DNA of 64,000 nt. It comes from Rossellomorea aquimaris. Lineage in GTDB: Bacteria; Bacillota; Bacilli; Bacillales; Bacillaceae_B. The stretch is taken from contig NZ_QNRJ01000009.1 of NCBI RefSeq assembly GCF_003315075.1, positions 67,437-131,436 on the forward strand, written 5' to 3'. The first letter of the stretch is position 1. Every line of letters begins with the position of its first letter. The translations under genes and the position numbers were made by a program. Shown one piece after another: positions 26,901 through 35,578 of the stretch. The notes under the pieces were generated by a model. That model saw nothing but the letters and a program-made list of their open reading frames with translations, did no database searches and was not told the origin of the DNA.

Positions 26901-27243
26901 TCATATCCTCTCCTGTTCCCATCTCGAAGAAATCATCCATTTCTTCGATTACTGTTTGTATGCGCCCTATTTCCGCTTCTAAATCCCGTTTCTTGGCCCG
27001 GATCAATTGTTCCAGATTCTCAAAGGATTCGTCATTTACGACGGTTAACATTTCTTGAATGGAAAAGTTAAACCTTCTTAAGTAGACCAATAATCGCCCC
27101 ACTAGATAGGATCCATTATCATAATAGCGATAGTTGTTTGCAGGATCGATATACACAGGTTCCAGCAATTTGATCTCTGCGTAGTAACGCAGTGTTTCCT
27201 TACTCAGTCCTGTCATCTTGGAAAACTCGCTCACCTTGTACAT
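26893..27243 (-). CDS. MerR-family transcriptional regulator
   Basis: 116 residues. The winged helix-turn-helix is at the N-terminus (MYKVSEFSKMTGLSKETLRY then YAEIKLLEPVY, with NYRYYDNGS), followed by a coiled-coil dimerisation helix (about 75-110). There is no Cys metal-binding motif, so it probably senses an organic ligand. I prefer the ATG at 27243, with AGGTG 6 bases upstream, over a GTG at 27252 that overlaps that site. It probably regulates its own operon through the palindrome in the promoter. Confidence 0.85.
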   Translation of the reverse strand: MYKVSEFSKMTGLSKETLRYYAEIKLLEPVYIDPANNYRYYDNGSYLVGRLLVYLRRFNFSIQEMLTVVNDESFENLEQLIRAKKRDLEAEIGRIQTVIEEMDDFFEMGTGEDMND

Positions 27244-27263
27244 TCTTTCCACCTCACACTTAA

Positions 27264-27295
27264 ATCATATACTATGTGGTGCACCACACGGTCAA
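27264..27295 (-). promoter_or_regulatory. MerR-type long-spacer promoter and operator
   Basis: On the minus strand TTGACC (27290-27295) and TATGAT (27264-27269) are 20 bp apart. The perfect palindrome TGTGGTGCACCACA (27275-27288) lies in the spacer. An over-long spacer with a central operator is the hallmark of MerR-activated promoters. Confidence 0.75.
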
Positions 27296-27316
27296 TCCCT
27301 TTCTATAATAATGATA

Positions 27317-27353
27317 GAAAAAGCGTTTCTCCGCCATGGAGAAACGCTTTTTC
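27317..27353. terminator. Bidirectional terminator
   Basis: GAAAAAGCGTTTCTCC pairs with GGAGAAACGCTTTTTC around a 5-nt loop. It closes the cysteine dioxygenase transcript, and the hairpin is symmetric enough to act in both directions. Confidence 0.8.
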
Positions 27354-27904
27354 TATTTTAATTGCAATTCCTTTATTTTTTGCCTGATATGATCCGGCCA
27401 CCATGCCCCGCATTTTTCCGATACCACACAGGCCGCACATTTTTCCAAGTCGTACACCATCATACCCTGAATCGGCGGAGAATAGAGATGGAGGGTCACC
27501 AAATCTTCCCCACTCTCCTTCTTCATTTTGTGAACACCCTTTTTCGGTGCAAAAAAGAAAGAACCCTCCCTATATTCGCGATGGAATATCTCCTGTGGAA
27601 GCTTGTTTTCTTTTACTTCAAAGATTGTATTGACTGTAGTCCCGTTCATGACTTGGATCCATCCCTTAGAGTTCCCATGATCATGTGGGGCACATTCGAT
27701 ATCGGACCAATTCATCACGAGGAGCTCTGCTTCTTCATTTTGATAAAGGAGCTTTCGATAATAGGGCTTTCCTTCCGGAGACTGTAAGTATGGCTGTAAA
27801 TCATCGAGACTTAAGTTTAGAGACTGCAAGACTTCTTTAAGTTCTTTCGTTGAAGGGTGGGTCAATTCATCCAATCTATCCTTTATCCGTTCCCTTAAGT
27901 TCAC
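27353..27904 (-). CDS. Cysteine dioxygenase-family protein
   Basis: 183 residues of the cupin cysteine dioxygenase family, which oxidises cysteine (or a related thiol) to the sulfinate using non-haem iron. The metal-binding motif CAPHDHGNSKG is at about residues 71-81, and the third His is in LHLYSPP (about 140). A Cys-rich end (KCAACVVSEKCGAWWPDH) is unusual. The gene starts with GTG behind GGGAGG. It is separated from the DMT transporter by only 17 bp, so the two may be co-transcribed; export of a sulfur metabolite would be speculation. Confidence 0.82.
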   Translation of the reverse strand: MNLRERIKDRLDELTHPSTKELKEVLQSLNLSLDDLQPYLQSPEGKPYYRKLLYQNEEAELLVMNWSDIECAPHDHGNSKGWIQVMNGTTVNTIFEVKENKLPQEIFHREYREGSFFFAPKKGVHKMKKESGEDLVTLHLYSPPIQGMMVYDLEKCAACVVSEKCGAWWPDHIRQKIKELQLK

Positions 27905-27921
27905 CGCGATTCCTCCCTATG

Positions 27922-28845
27922 TTATCGTTTCCTCCACAGAAACCGATGGAAAACAGAAATCATCTGGCCATTTACAATCACAACTCCTATTATAATTATG
28001 ATTCCACCCATGATGCTTATGAAGAAAATTTTCTCGTGCAGGAGAAGGATCGCGGCAATGAGTGTAGTAACAGGCTCTAAATACAGAAACATCGACACCT
28101 TTGACGCATCCAATACCTCAAGTGCCTTCCCCCAATACCAGTACGCAATACCTGAGACAAACACACCGAGGAACATCAAGTGGGCCCATTCCACATTGGA
28201 TAGAAGAGGAATGCCTTCCCAGCCGCGGTTTCGGATGAGAAAAGGGATGGTTAAGCTGAACCCCAGCAGGCTCATATAAAAAGTGATGACGAGAGATGGC
28301 AGCTCGATACGGAGTTTCTTCAGCAGCACTGAGTAGATGGCCCAATTCAATGTACTGAGAATCATCAGGATATAACCAATGTTGACAGCAAACCCGATGG
28401 ACTGACCGCTCCTCGCTGTCGTTACCATCAGCACACCAGTAATAGCAATGATCATGCCCAGCGCTTTTGGAACCGTCATTTTTTCATGTAAAAAAATCAT
28501 GGAGAGGATTACGGTGAAAACGGGAGAAAATGAAATCATCCAGCCTGCTGATGATGCATCGATTGTAAGGAGGGCCGTCGCCTGGATCACCTGGTGAATG
28601 AAGACCCCAAGTACCCCCAGCACGATCAGATGCGGGATAAACTTTAGCGGAATGATGAGGCGATATCTTTTTAAAAGTAAGAGCATGAGCAGGAACAGAG
28701 CTCCAATCGCAAACCGGAGAACGAGCAGTGTATAAGGATCAAGGGTGTCCAACACTGCTTTAGTTGATACAAATGAGATGCCCCAGAAGCTGATTGACAT
28801 CGTAGCATATAATGAGGCGGCAACCTTTGTTTTAACTGGAATCAT
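27922..28845 (-). CDS. EamA/DMT-family transporter
   Basis: 307 residues with ten predicted membrane segments in two EamA repeats (ISFWGISFVSTKAVL near the start; LNWAIYSVLLKKL in the second half). These are drug/metabolite exporters or importers of the inner membrane. The ATG at 28845 is supported by AAAGGAT and by the start of homology; 88 additional in-frame codons upstream read into non-coding sequence and a gene-end repeat. The substrate is unknown. It is followed by a cysteine dioxygenase-like gene. Confidence 0.85.
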   Translation of the reverse strand: MIPVKTKVAASLYATMSISFWGISFVSTKAVLDTLDPYTLLVLRFAIGALFLLMLLLLKRYRLIIPLKFIPHLIVLGVLGVFIHQVIQATALLTIDASSAGWMISFSPVFTVILSMIFLHEKMTVPKALGMIIAITGVLMVTTARSGQSIGFAVNIGYILMILSTLNWAIYSVLLKKLRIELPSLVITFYMSLLGFSLTIPFLIRNRGWEGIPLLSNVEWAHLMFLGVFVSGIAYWYWGKALEVLDASKVSMFLYLEPVTTLIAAILLLHEKIFFISIMGGIIIIIGVVIVNGQMISVFHRFLWRKR

Positions 28846-29153
28846 GGGCCTGGTATCCTTTCGAAAAAGGGTCTTTGTATCATGGTATGCTCGTCCGGGT
28901 GAAAGATGTGGGGATTGTGGTGAAATTTGGTGTGGGATGGGTTTAGGCCGTTTTGAAAAGAAGTTGGAAACCGGACCCGCTGTGGCATATCGTATGTCGA
29001 TAATAAACTGGTCAAACTCGATAATATATCCAAGAAGTGGGGAATCTTCAATTTTGGTTTCGGGTGGAGCGAATGAAGGTCCGTCCCTCACTCCAACTCC
29101 ACTCCACAAAAAACACCCGACACCTTATAACAGGTATCAGATGTCCTCCATCT
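28846..29153. other. Intergenic region with a solitary repeat arm
   Basis: 308 bp between a DMT transporter gene and the ketopantoate reductase gene, both on the minus strand. A single arm AAGGTCCGTCCCTC lies at 29076-29089 (repeat R4) with no partner nearby. ACCTTATAACAGGT near 29122 may form the weak end of the reductase transcript. A plausible -35 (TTGACC) occurs near 29015. I see no gene. Confidence 0.5.
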
Positions 29154-30071
29154 TCATATACTCGCCGTCTCATAAATCTTCAAATTCCCATAAATCAAAC
29201 GCAACTCTCTTGCTTCAATCCCCTGTGCTTCAGCAGCCTTCAATAAATATCCATATAAATGATCCGCTTCCACGGATAGATTTTTTTCCATATCCCGCTG
29301 TAAGGATGACTTCATGCTATAACCCATTTGATTGATCTTATCGTATTGAGCTTCTTCTATTTTCTCAGCAAGTGGTGCTTTCAAGCTTCTCATAATCGCT
29401 GCGGCTTCATAAAGGACTCCTTTGATCATATCCGCACCCTCTGCTATTTCCCGAATCGGTCCAATCGGTGCACGGTACAGGGATGTGACACCTGAAAGAG
29501 TGGTGATAAATAAATATTTATGCCACATTTCCTGCTCGATGGTGTCGGATAATCGGAAGTTTGCCTTCGTTCCTGAAAAAGCCCCTTCAAGCTTCACAAT
29601 TCTATCCGTCCGCTCACCACTTCTTTCTCCAAAAACGAGATCATGAATGGGACTTGATTGAATGATCTTCCCTGTTTCGTCAAGCGTCGACTCCACAAAG
29701 CATAAACCGCCAATCACTCTTTCTTCCCCGAATGCTTCTATAAGATCGTCTACGTGGGACATTCCGTTTAATAGTGGAAGTATCATCGTGTTTTCACCTA
29801 CAAAGGAGTGAATGCTCTCGATTGCTCCCTTGAGATGATAGGCCTTAGTTGAAAGGATAATCGCGTCAAAAGGCTCTGCCTTCTCAACTGATTTCAGCGT
29901 CTTCGGCTCGCAGTGAAAATCACCATGTACACTTTCAATATGCAATCCATGCTCTTTCAACTGCTGCTCTCTTCGCTCACGGACGAGAAACGTAACATCC
30001 TCGCCTTTCTCTATCAATCTACCTCCGAAGTAACCACCAACGGCACCCGCACCAACAACTAGTATTCTCAT
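29154..30071 (-). CDS. Ketopantoate reductase-family dehydrogenase
   Basis: 305 residues. The N-terminal Rossmann fold has MRILVVGAGAVGGYFGGRL, and the domain continues through IILSTKAYHL and ILPLLNGMSHVDDL, then a helical C-terminal domain with KYLFITTLSGVTSLYR and SSLQRDMEKN. The family reduces 2-dehydropantoate to pantoate with NADPH in coenzyme A synthesis; Bacilli often have several paralogues with other substrates, so the precise role is uncertain. AAAAGGAGGC precedes the ATG at 30071. The frame open to 30200 lacks homology. Confidence 0.8.
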   Translation of the reverse strand: MRILVVGAGAVGGYFGGRLIEKGEDVTFLVRERREQQLKEHGLHIESVHGDFHCEPKTLKSVEKAEPFDAIILSTKAYHLKGAIESIHSFVGENTMILPLLNGMSHVDDLIEAFGEERVIGGLCFVESTLDETGKIIQSSPIHDLVFGERSGERTDRIVKLEGAFSGTKANFRLSDTIEQEMWHKYLFITTLSGVTSLYRAPIGPIREIAEGADMIKGVLYEAAAIMRSLKAPLAEKIEEAQYDKINQMGYSMKSSLQRDMEKNLSVEADHLYGYLLKAAEAQGIEARELRLIYGNLKIYETASI

Positions 30072-30196
30072 TCCATCCGCCTCCTTTTCCTTTTCACATG
30101 CCTTGTCACTATTCTCCGATATGAAAGCGGATAAATCAAAAATATTGGCTTTGCAGAAAAAAAAAGCGCACCCAAAACAGTCAGGGGACACCACCT

Positions 30197-30802
30197 TCAA
30201 TACATCAACCCGTACACCAAGAATCGCTCATACTCATTCTTTTCATAATCCCCTGACAAATTCACTTCTTTCCGCAAGACGAAAAGGGGATGATTTTCTA
30301 AATAATGCACATAATCATCCGAGCTATAATACAACACGATCTCGATATCACGTGGTGATTGTTCCACTGAAAAGAGGATGTTATTGATGATCCTCATGAA
30401 AATTTGAACAGAGAACGGATTGAAAAAGTAAAAACGGTTATCCTTTGGATGGATCGTATACTCTTCTGCCAGGCAGTGATAAAAGTAGAGATTATCACTG
30501 GCTTTCACCTTTTTTAAATAGCTTTCCCGGTTCGCCACGGCTTCTTCATAAAACTCTTCATTCATTTCAATGCCAACTACGGTGGATTGAAATAGATGGT
30601 GTATAAAGAAATTCAATCGCCCTTTTCCACATCCGAAATCAACTACGCGATCGCTGCCATTCAATCTATAATGTCGGAATAATTCATCCAGTGCTTGATA
30701 CGGAGTCGGCTCATACCGATGATAATGAAAAGACCGATGAAAACCCATCTGCAGCTCACACGTTCGTACACCTAATAATTCATCATAATTCTCTTCCTTC
30801 AT
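30197..30802 (-). CDS. Class I SAM-dependent methyltransferase
   Basis: 201 residues with motif I VVDFGCGKGRLNFF at about 53-66 and GIEMNEEFYEEA (acidic end of strand 2) at about 77. The FNPFS motif at about 127 suggests a non-DNA small-molecule or protein target. It is preceded on the same strand by a GNAT acetyltransferase gene, with a repeat arm in between. The substrate is unknown. Confidence 0.75.
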   Translation of the reverse strand: MKEENYDELLGVRTCELQMGFHRSFHYHRYEPTPYQALDELFRHYRLNGSDRVVDFGCGKGRLNFFIHHLFQSTVVGIEMNEEFYEEAVANRESYLKKVKASDNLYFYHCLAEEYTIHPKDNRFYFFNPFSVQIFMRIINNILFSVEQSPRDIEIVLYYSSDDYVHYLENHPLFVLRKEVNLSGDYEKNEYERFLVYGLMY

Positions 30803-30817
30803 ACATACTCCTTCATG

Positions 30818-30840
30818 AAGGTCCGTCCCTCTCGGACCTC
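30818..30840. repeat. Repeat R5, single arm with partial second arm
   Basis: AAGGTCCGTCCCTC is followed at once by CGGACCTC, giving a degenerate hairpin. It ends 5 bp from the stop of the GNAT gene at 30846. Confidence 0.75.
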
Positions 30841-30845
30841 AAAGT

Positions 30846-31403
30846 TTAGTAGAGGTAACCAAGCATGTCCAGCTGGCCACTTGACCATTTTTTGGTACCT
30901 ACTCGTTTGATCATGAGTTCGTTTATGGTTTCGGTGCCGATGCCTCTGGTGGTCTGGTTTTGGTCATTGATTTTCATCCAGGTGCACTGGTTGGACACCG
31001 ATTGGAAGCCATTTTTCTCGTATAAGGATGGATCATCAGCAAATAGGAGAAGGAAATCAATGTTACGGCCATCACAGAACCTTTCCAATTCGAAGAGCAG
31101 CTGTGATCCGATTCCCAGGGAGCGACTACTTTTTGAAACGCACAAATCGATAATCCCCAATACATTTATAGGCTCACCTTTCAAATTCATGACTCGGTAA
31201 TCCACCCCAACATGCCCCACTAAACGTTGATCTTCGTTATAAACGAGATACCTGAAATGAGGGGTCTGCTTAAAGTAGATTCTATCATCAGGATAGTCAT
31301 CTCCAAAACATTCACATAATAACTTTTGTATTTCAACTCTCATTTTTCCGTTGATATCATAATCAACGATTTGTTTCACTTGATATTCCCTTTCCTCTTT
31401 CAC
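30846..31403 (-). CDS. GNAT-family N-acetyltransferase
   Basis: 185 residues. The acetyl-CoA site is visible as DLCVSKSSRSLGIGSQLLFELE (about 110-131), with the usual R/Q-x-x-G-x-G/A pattern as RSLGIG. The acceptor substrate is unknown. The unusual upstream part (MRVEIQKLLCECFGDDYP) is similar to aminoglycoside 2'-type acetyltransferases in layout, but that is only a weak impression. It is divergent from the Mn-riboswitch transcript, and repeat R5 lies just after its stop. Confidence 0.75.
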   Translation of the reverse strand: MKEEREYQVKQIVDYDINGKMRVEIQKLLCECFGDDYPDDRIYFKQTPHFRYLVYNEDQRLVGHVGVDYRVMNLKGEPINVLGIIDLCVSKSSRSLGIGSQLLFELERFCDGRNIDFLLLFADDPSLYEKNGFQSVSNQCTWMKINDQNQTTRGIGTETINELMIKRVGTKKWSSGQLDMLGYLY

Positions 31404-31440
31404 ACGTTGGCCCCCTCATAAATAATTATAAGCACTTTCA

Positions 31441-31469
31441 TTGACAAATCTTCAAAATCCTAATACATT
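31441..31469 (+). promoter_or_regulatory. SigA-type promoter of the Mn riboswitch transcript
   Basis: TTGACA (31441-31446) and TACATT (31464-31469) with a 17-bp spacer, ending 9 bp before the riboswitch. Confidence 0.7.
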
Positions 31470-31477
31470 AATAATAA

Positions 31478-31607
31478 CAAGGGGAGTAGCGACCGGTAAA
31501 CGGCTGATGAATCGTCATCCCGGTATGAAAATACCTGGTTCATCAGGCTTTAGCTCATTCTTCAGCACGCAAGACCTTGGTACAAAAATTTGTGCCGGGG
31601 TCTTTTT
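31478..31607 (+). promoter_or_regulatory. yybP-ykoY (Mn2+) riboswitch with terminator
   Basis: The sequence AAGGGGAGTAGC at 31479-31490 is the signature start of the yybP-ykoY riboswitch. It is followed by paired arms (ATGAATCGTCATCCCGGTAT and ATACCTGGTTCATCAGGCTT) that place the two conserved loops together. The terminator at 31571-31607 is AAGACCTTGGTACA, loop, TTGTGCCGGGGTCTT and T residues. The antiporter gene starts 28 bp later. Manganese binding usually prevents termination, so manganese would switch the gene on. Confidence 0.88.
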
Positions 31608-31634
31608 GGTGTGCGCTGGCTTGGAGGAGATTAT

Positions 31635-32594
31635 ATGGTTTACATTGTTTTTTTACTCGCGGCCGCCGTCGTGGTTGCGGCCGCTATTTACCTGAATCAG
31701 TTCGGAGATGTCATCAGTAAGAAGTCTTCATTAAGTGGGGCTGTCGTAGGGACATTCCTCATTGCAGGAGCGACTTCACTCCCGGAATTAACGACGAGCT
31801 TAACGGCAGTTTATATCGATAACCCTGATATTGCCGTAGGAAACATGCTCGGTAGTAATGTGTTCAATCTTTTTATCCTGGCAGTGGTCGATTTGATTTA
31901 TCGTAAAAGAAGATTGTTCCAAAAGGTGAACAGGAAGGCAAATATTCCTTCTGCCCTATTTGGATTCCTGTTTCTCACGATCATCATTTTCGCCCTTTTC
32001 ATGCCGGGTTCCTTTGAATTTTTTGGCGTTGGGATTGAGATGTTCATCATTATCATTCTATACTTCGTTGCGATGAAATTCGTTTCCAGCGATGATGCTG
32101 AAGGAGAATCCGTACCTACAAAGGACTATTCCCTCAAAACGGCCGTTATCGGTTTTATCATTGCTGCACTGGTCGTGTTTGCGTCAGGAAGTGTGTTATC
32201 GATTGCAGGTGACCAATTGGCAAAGGCAACGGGCATGAACGCAAGCTTTGTCGGAAGCTTTCTCATTGCTGCTTCAACTTCCCTTCCCGAGCTCGTGACA
32301 GTCCTTGCCGCTTTTAAACTGGCGAACTACAATATGGCGATCGGCTCCATTCTCGGAAGCAACCTGTTTAACATTCAACTGCTCGTCCTGACCGATGTCC
32401 TTTACCGAAAAGGCGCCATCCTTGAAGCAGTCGACACTTCCCATATCTTTATCGCGGGATTGGGATTAATGATGACACTCGTCATCGTCTACTTGCTTCT
32501 TCGCCCGACAAACGTGATGAACAAGTGGAGATATATGGCTCCATCCTTTATTATAACCGCTTTATATATTGTCGTATCGTATGTATTATTCTAG
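31635..32594 (+). CDS. Sodium/calcium exchanger-family (CaCA) membrane protein
   Basis: 319 residues with about ten membrane segments in two inverted repeats. Each repeat has the CaCA ion-binding motif: GATSLPELTTSLTAVY (about 38-53) with GNMLGSNVFNL, and AASTSLPELVTVLAA (about 210-224) with GSILGSNLFNI. It exchanges a divalent cation for Na+ or H+ across the membrane. GGAGGAG precedes the ATG at 31635. The Mn riboswitch directly upstream implies export of Mn2+ (or Ca2+ exchange sensitive to Mn2+). A terminator follows the stop. Confidence 0.88.
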   Translation: MVYIVFLLAAAVVVAAAIYLNQFGDVISKKSSLSGAVVGTFLIAGATSLPELTTSLTAVYIDNPDIAVGNMLGSNVFNLFILAVVDLIYRKRRLFQKVNRKANIPSALFGFLFLTIIIFALFMPGSFEFFGVGIEMFIIIILYFVAMKFVSSDDAEGESVPTKDYSLKTAVIGFIIAALVVFASGSVLSIAGDQLAKATGMNASFVGSFLIAASTSLPELVTVLAAFKLANYNMAIGSILGSNLFNIQLLVLTDVLYRKGAILEAVDTSHIFIAGLGLMMTLVIVYLLLRPTNVMNKWRYMAPSFIITALYIVVSYVLF

Positions 32595-32601
32595 ACATTC
32601 A

Positions 32602-32630
32602 AAAGGCGTGCCTCGGCACGCCTTTACTCT
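32602..32630 (+). terminator. Terminator of the CaCA antiporter gene
   Basis: AAAGGCGTGCC and GGCACGCCTTT form a stem with a TC loop, then ACTCTTTT. Confidence 0.75.
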
Positions 32631-32779
32631 TTTACAGGCTTAAAAATGAGACTCGTCTTAATTTTCTTTTCCCAAAAATCCCAATCGAAAAAGTGTGGTT
32701 CAGGCACATCACATGATTCCCCTCTTCACTTATGGTAAATTAAACATGATTGAATCAATGGATAAGGAGTGAATGTTCA

Positions 32780-33454
32780 ATGGCTAATAAAGAACAACTA
32801 AAGCAAGACATTTTAGATGCTTACCATTTCAGACATGCAACAAAGGAATTCGATCCAAACAAGAAAGTGTCCGATGATGATTTCCGATTCATCATGGAAA
32901 CAGGGCGCATGTCACCAAGTTCATTTGGATTCGAACCTTGGAGATTCGTCGTGATTCAAAACACTGAACTGAAAGAAAAGATCAAGAACACGGCTTGGGG
33001 AGCCTACGGAAAACTGCCTGAAGCCAGTCATTTCGTCGTGATCCTGGCCAGAACGAAAAAAGATACGAAATATGATTCACAATACTTACAGGACCATTTT
33101 AAAAACGTGAAATACCTGCCTGAAGATCATATGGCAAAATACTTAGAAAAGATCGAGCAGTTCCAAAAGGTTGATTTCGATTTATTGGAAGGCGAACGCC
33201 CCCTATACGACTGGGCCGGGAAACAAACCTATTTAGCACTTGGAAATATGATGACAGCAGCCGCTCAAATCGGAGTCGACTCGTGTCCGATCGAAGGCTT
33301 TGACATCGAAAAGATGAATACGCTTTTAGATGAAGAAGGTTTATTGGAGGAAGGCCGTTTCAGCATTTCCGTCATGGTGGCATTCGGTTACCGGGTAAAG
33401 GATCCAGCACCGAAAACGCGTCGACCTTATGAGGATATCGTGAAGTTTGTTTAA
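32780..33454 (+). CDS. NAD(P)H nitroreductase, FMN-dependent
   Basis: 224 residues of the nitroreductase fold. FMN-binding residues are visible in FRHATKEFDPNKK (about 17-29), MSPSSFGFEPWRFVVI (about 49-64) and FGYRVKDP near the C-terminus. These enzymes reduce quinones and nitroaromatics; the protein resembles YfkO/NfsB-type members. AAGGAG precedes the ATG at 32780. It is a single-gene unit bounded by terminators; the physiological substrate is unknown. Confidence 0.85.
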   Translation: MANKEQLKQDILDAYHFRHATKEFDPNKKVSDDDFRFIMETGRMSPSSFGFEPWRFVVIQNTELKEKIKNTAWGAYGKLPEASHFVVILARTKKDTKYDSQYLQDHFKNVKYLPEDHMAKYLEKIEQFQKVDFDLLEGERPLYDWAGKQTYLALGNMMTAAAQIGVDSCPIEGFDIEKMNTLLDEEGLLEEGRFSISVMVAFGYRVKDPAPKTRRPYEDIVKFV

Positions 33455-33461
33455 ATAAAAG

Positions 33462-33499
33462 AAGAGGAATCCGGCTTACCTGCCCGGATTCCTCTTTTT
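33462..33499. terminator. Terminator between nitroreductase and kinase genes
   Basis: AAGAGGAATCCGG and CCGGATTCCTCTTTTT pair around a 9-nt loop. It is placed between two convergent genes. Confidence 0.85.
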
Positions 33500-33504
33500 C
33501 ACAT

Positions 33505-34754
33505 TTACCCTGCCTCTATCTTTAAAGATTTTTGCAACTCTATATAAACCGTCGTGCCTCTATTCAATTCACTTTTCACTTGAATATTCCCCTTCATCGA
33601 TTGAACAATAATGTTTGCCGCCATGACCCCTAATCCAGTTCCTTCGTTCTTCGTCGTGAAAAACGGTTCTCCAAATCGTTGGATTTGCTCCTTTGTCATC
33701 CCCAACCCTGTATCAGTTATGGCAATAACCAGGTTTTCGTCCTCCATCATTTCTACGGAAAGTTCACCGCCTTGTGGCATGGATTCTATATGGCATTTTT
33801 CATAATATTTCCGATACATTTCCGAAAACTATGGGATTGACCGTCTACATAAATATCATCAATGAGATGATAACTAAATGACACGTGTTGAGCCAATGGC
33901 TTTACCATCTCTATCAGGTCTACAATGGAATGTTTTACATTGATACGTTCTATTTTATCCGGTGTTGAGTTGGTAAAGGTCAGATAGTCTTCAATGACGT
34001 GAGTAGCTTGATCAATCCCTTTCAAAGATAAATCAATGAACTGTTTTTGCATTTTTTCATCTTTTTCTTCTCGCATCAGCTGCAGGAATCCTTTGGAGGA
34101 AGTTAAAGGGTTTCGTACCTCATGGGAAATACTAGCCGCTAATTGACTTACAACTTGAAGTTTTTCATGTTGTGACAATGTTCTTCTCATCATCATTAGC
34201 TTCCGAATCATCTCAGCAATCATGACGGAGATAATGGTTGCAGCCAAAGGAATGAGAACAAGGTATATGTATTCATTCCTCGAAATTTCAGCTTCATAAA
34301 CATATCCAAATACGAGATTGAATACAGTCATGCTAAAACAGATCACTATGGTAAAAAGCATTTTCACTTTTTTCTTAGCACGTAGAAACCCCTTGGAAAA
34401 CGCTGCCAAAATTAAAAACGTAATAAAATAATTCAGAATGACAAGATGGATCAGTCCACTACCGATGAACATATATCGCAATAAAATGATGACGATCATT
34501 AAAACAAAAGAAACAAAGGGCCCAAAGTATAAACTCGCTAAGAAAAAAGGGATCCTTCTTAAATCTACGTAAACGCCAGCCGTAAGCTCATGACTAAACA
34601 ACACACATAATAAAATCGTAATGGTTGAGAGAAAGATGACGATACCTTTAGAAGGGGTCTTCTTTGTGAAATCATAATACAGCGCAAAGGCTAATAGCCC
34701 TACTATAATAAATAAAAAGTTTAATAATAAGTTCGTTAAAACAGAATCGACCAT
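33505..34754 (-). pseudogene. KinB-like sensor histidine kinase, frameshifted
   Basis: The N-terminal part has about six membrane segments of the 5TM-5TMR type seen in the sporulation kinase KinB (HELTAGVYVDLRRIPFFLAS), followed by the H-box AASISHEVRNPLTSSKGFLQ (about residues 207-226). At GNIMKNAI the frame ends in TAG. The next base pairs, in another frame, continue with IESMPQGGELSVEMM and a complete ATPase domain (ITDTGLGM, FFTTKNEGTGLG). The break near 33790 is explained by two extra bases (TA) in CTATATGG. If real, the kinase lacks its ATPase domain; sequencing error must be excluded. Confidence 0.85.
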
Positions 34755-34791
34755 ATGACACCCCCTAACTCATCTCTATCATAACTATCTT

Positions 34792-35361
34792 TCAGGAGTG
34801 AATTTTTTGACTACAGTCCGATCCATTTTCCTTTAGCAACTGAGTGGAGGCAGAGCTTCCGCCGATCAATTCACCTTTCTCATTAAATAATGGATGGCAG
34901 GTAACATCATACTCTTGAATACTGCCTGATTGAGGAAAGGCAATCTTTTTTCTAATCGATTTACATTGTTTGATAACCTCTTGTTTCATTCTCGTTAGCT
35001 CTCTGGTCCCATCATTATCAACCAACTCTACATCCTTTCTGCCAATTACGTAAATAGGATCAAAATCTGGATGGGGATTGAAAATCCATGTGTATCTAAG
35101 CTCTAAGTCAAAATGGGCAACAACCATGGGGGAATCTTGCAGGGCAAAATAAAACGGACTAACCTCTAATTCGAAAATGGAAACATGAAAATTCAGTAAA
35201 TCGGCCAAATCTTCTGCAAGCTTCCTACTTGGTACTCTCACACCATTTTCAATCTTTGAATAATAGGATCTGTCGATGTGAACTAGATGTGCAATCTCTT
35301 CTTGGCTATATCCTTTGATTTTTCTTAATCTTTCCAGCCAATTTCGTTTCTGCTGACTCAC
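34792..35361 (-). CDS. XRE helix-turn-helix regulator with PAS-like domain
   Basis: 189 residues. An XRE helix-turn-helix occupies about 6-60 (KIKGYSQEEIAHLVHIDRSY, YSKIENGVRVPS). The rest looks like a PAS domain: FALQDSPMVVAHFDLELRYT, then WIFNPHPDF and VIGRKDVELVDNDG, resembling the sensory PAS of histidine kinases. I prefer a GTG start at 35361; the ATG at 35367 directly abuts GGAGGG. It lies 37 bp upstream of the broken kinase on the same strand, suggesting a joint sensory unit. The ligand of the PAS domain is unknown. Confidence 0.75.
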   Translation of the reverse strand: MSQQKRNWLERLRKIKGYSQEEIAHLVHIDRSYYSKIENGVRVPSRKLAEDLADLLNFHVSIFELEVSPFYFALQDSPMVVAHFDLELRYTWIFNPHPDFDPIYVIGRKDVELVDNDGTRELTRMKQEVIKQCKSIRKKIAFPQSGSIQEYDVTCHPLFNEKGELIGGSSASTQLLKENGSDCSQKIHS

Positions 35362-35544
35362 TCGCATCCCTCCTGCAAAGCAACCTTTCTAGTTCTATTA
35401 TACTGATTCTAATTTCAAAAACTATGTGACTATTTTGTCACTATTGCAAAAATACGTAAAACCGACTAAAAGACCCATAATTAAGGAAAAATCAGAAAAT
35501 ATTTTCTAGTAAAATGGAAGTATACCCTCTTCACTCTTTCTATT

Positions 35545-35578
35545 AAAAAAGAACCTTGGGAATACTCCCGAGGTTCTA
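35545..35578 (-). terminator. Terminator of the C45 hydrolase gene
   Basis: On the minus strand GAACCTCGGGA, a short loop, and TCCCAAGGTTC are followed by TTTTTTAAT. Confidence 0.75.

Noticed and set aside
28745..29335. 196-codon plus-strand frame between the DMT transporter and reductase genes
   Set aside because: No ribosome binding site, low-complexity ending, and overlap with the starts and ends of two supported genes.
33505..33819. Independent 104-residue ATPase-domain protein
   Set aside because: Its homology continues exactly from the kinase frame across a 2-base shift; it is the second half of one broken gene.
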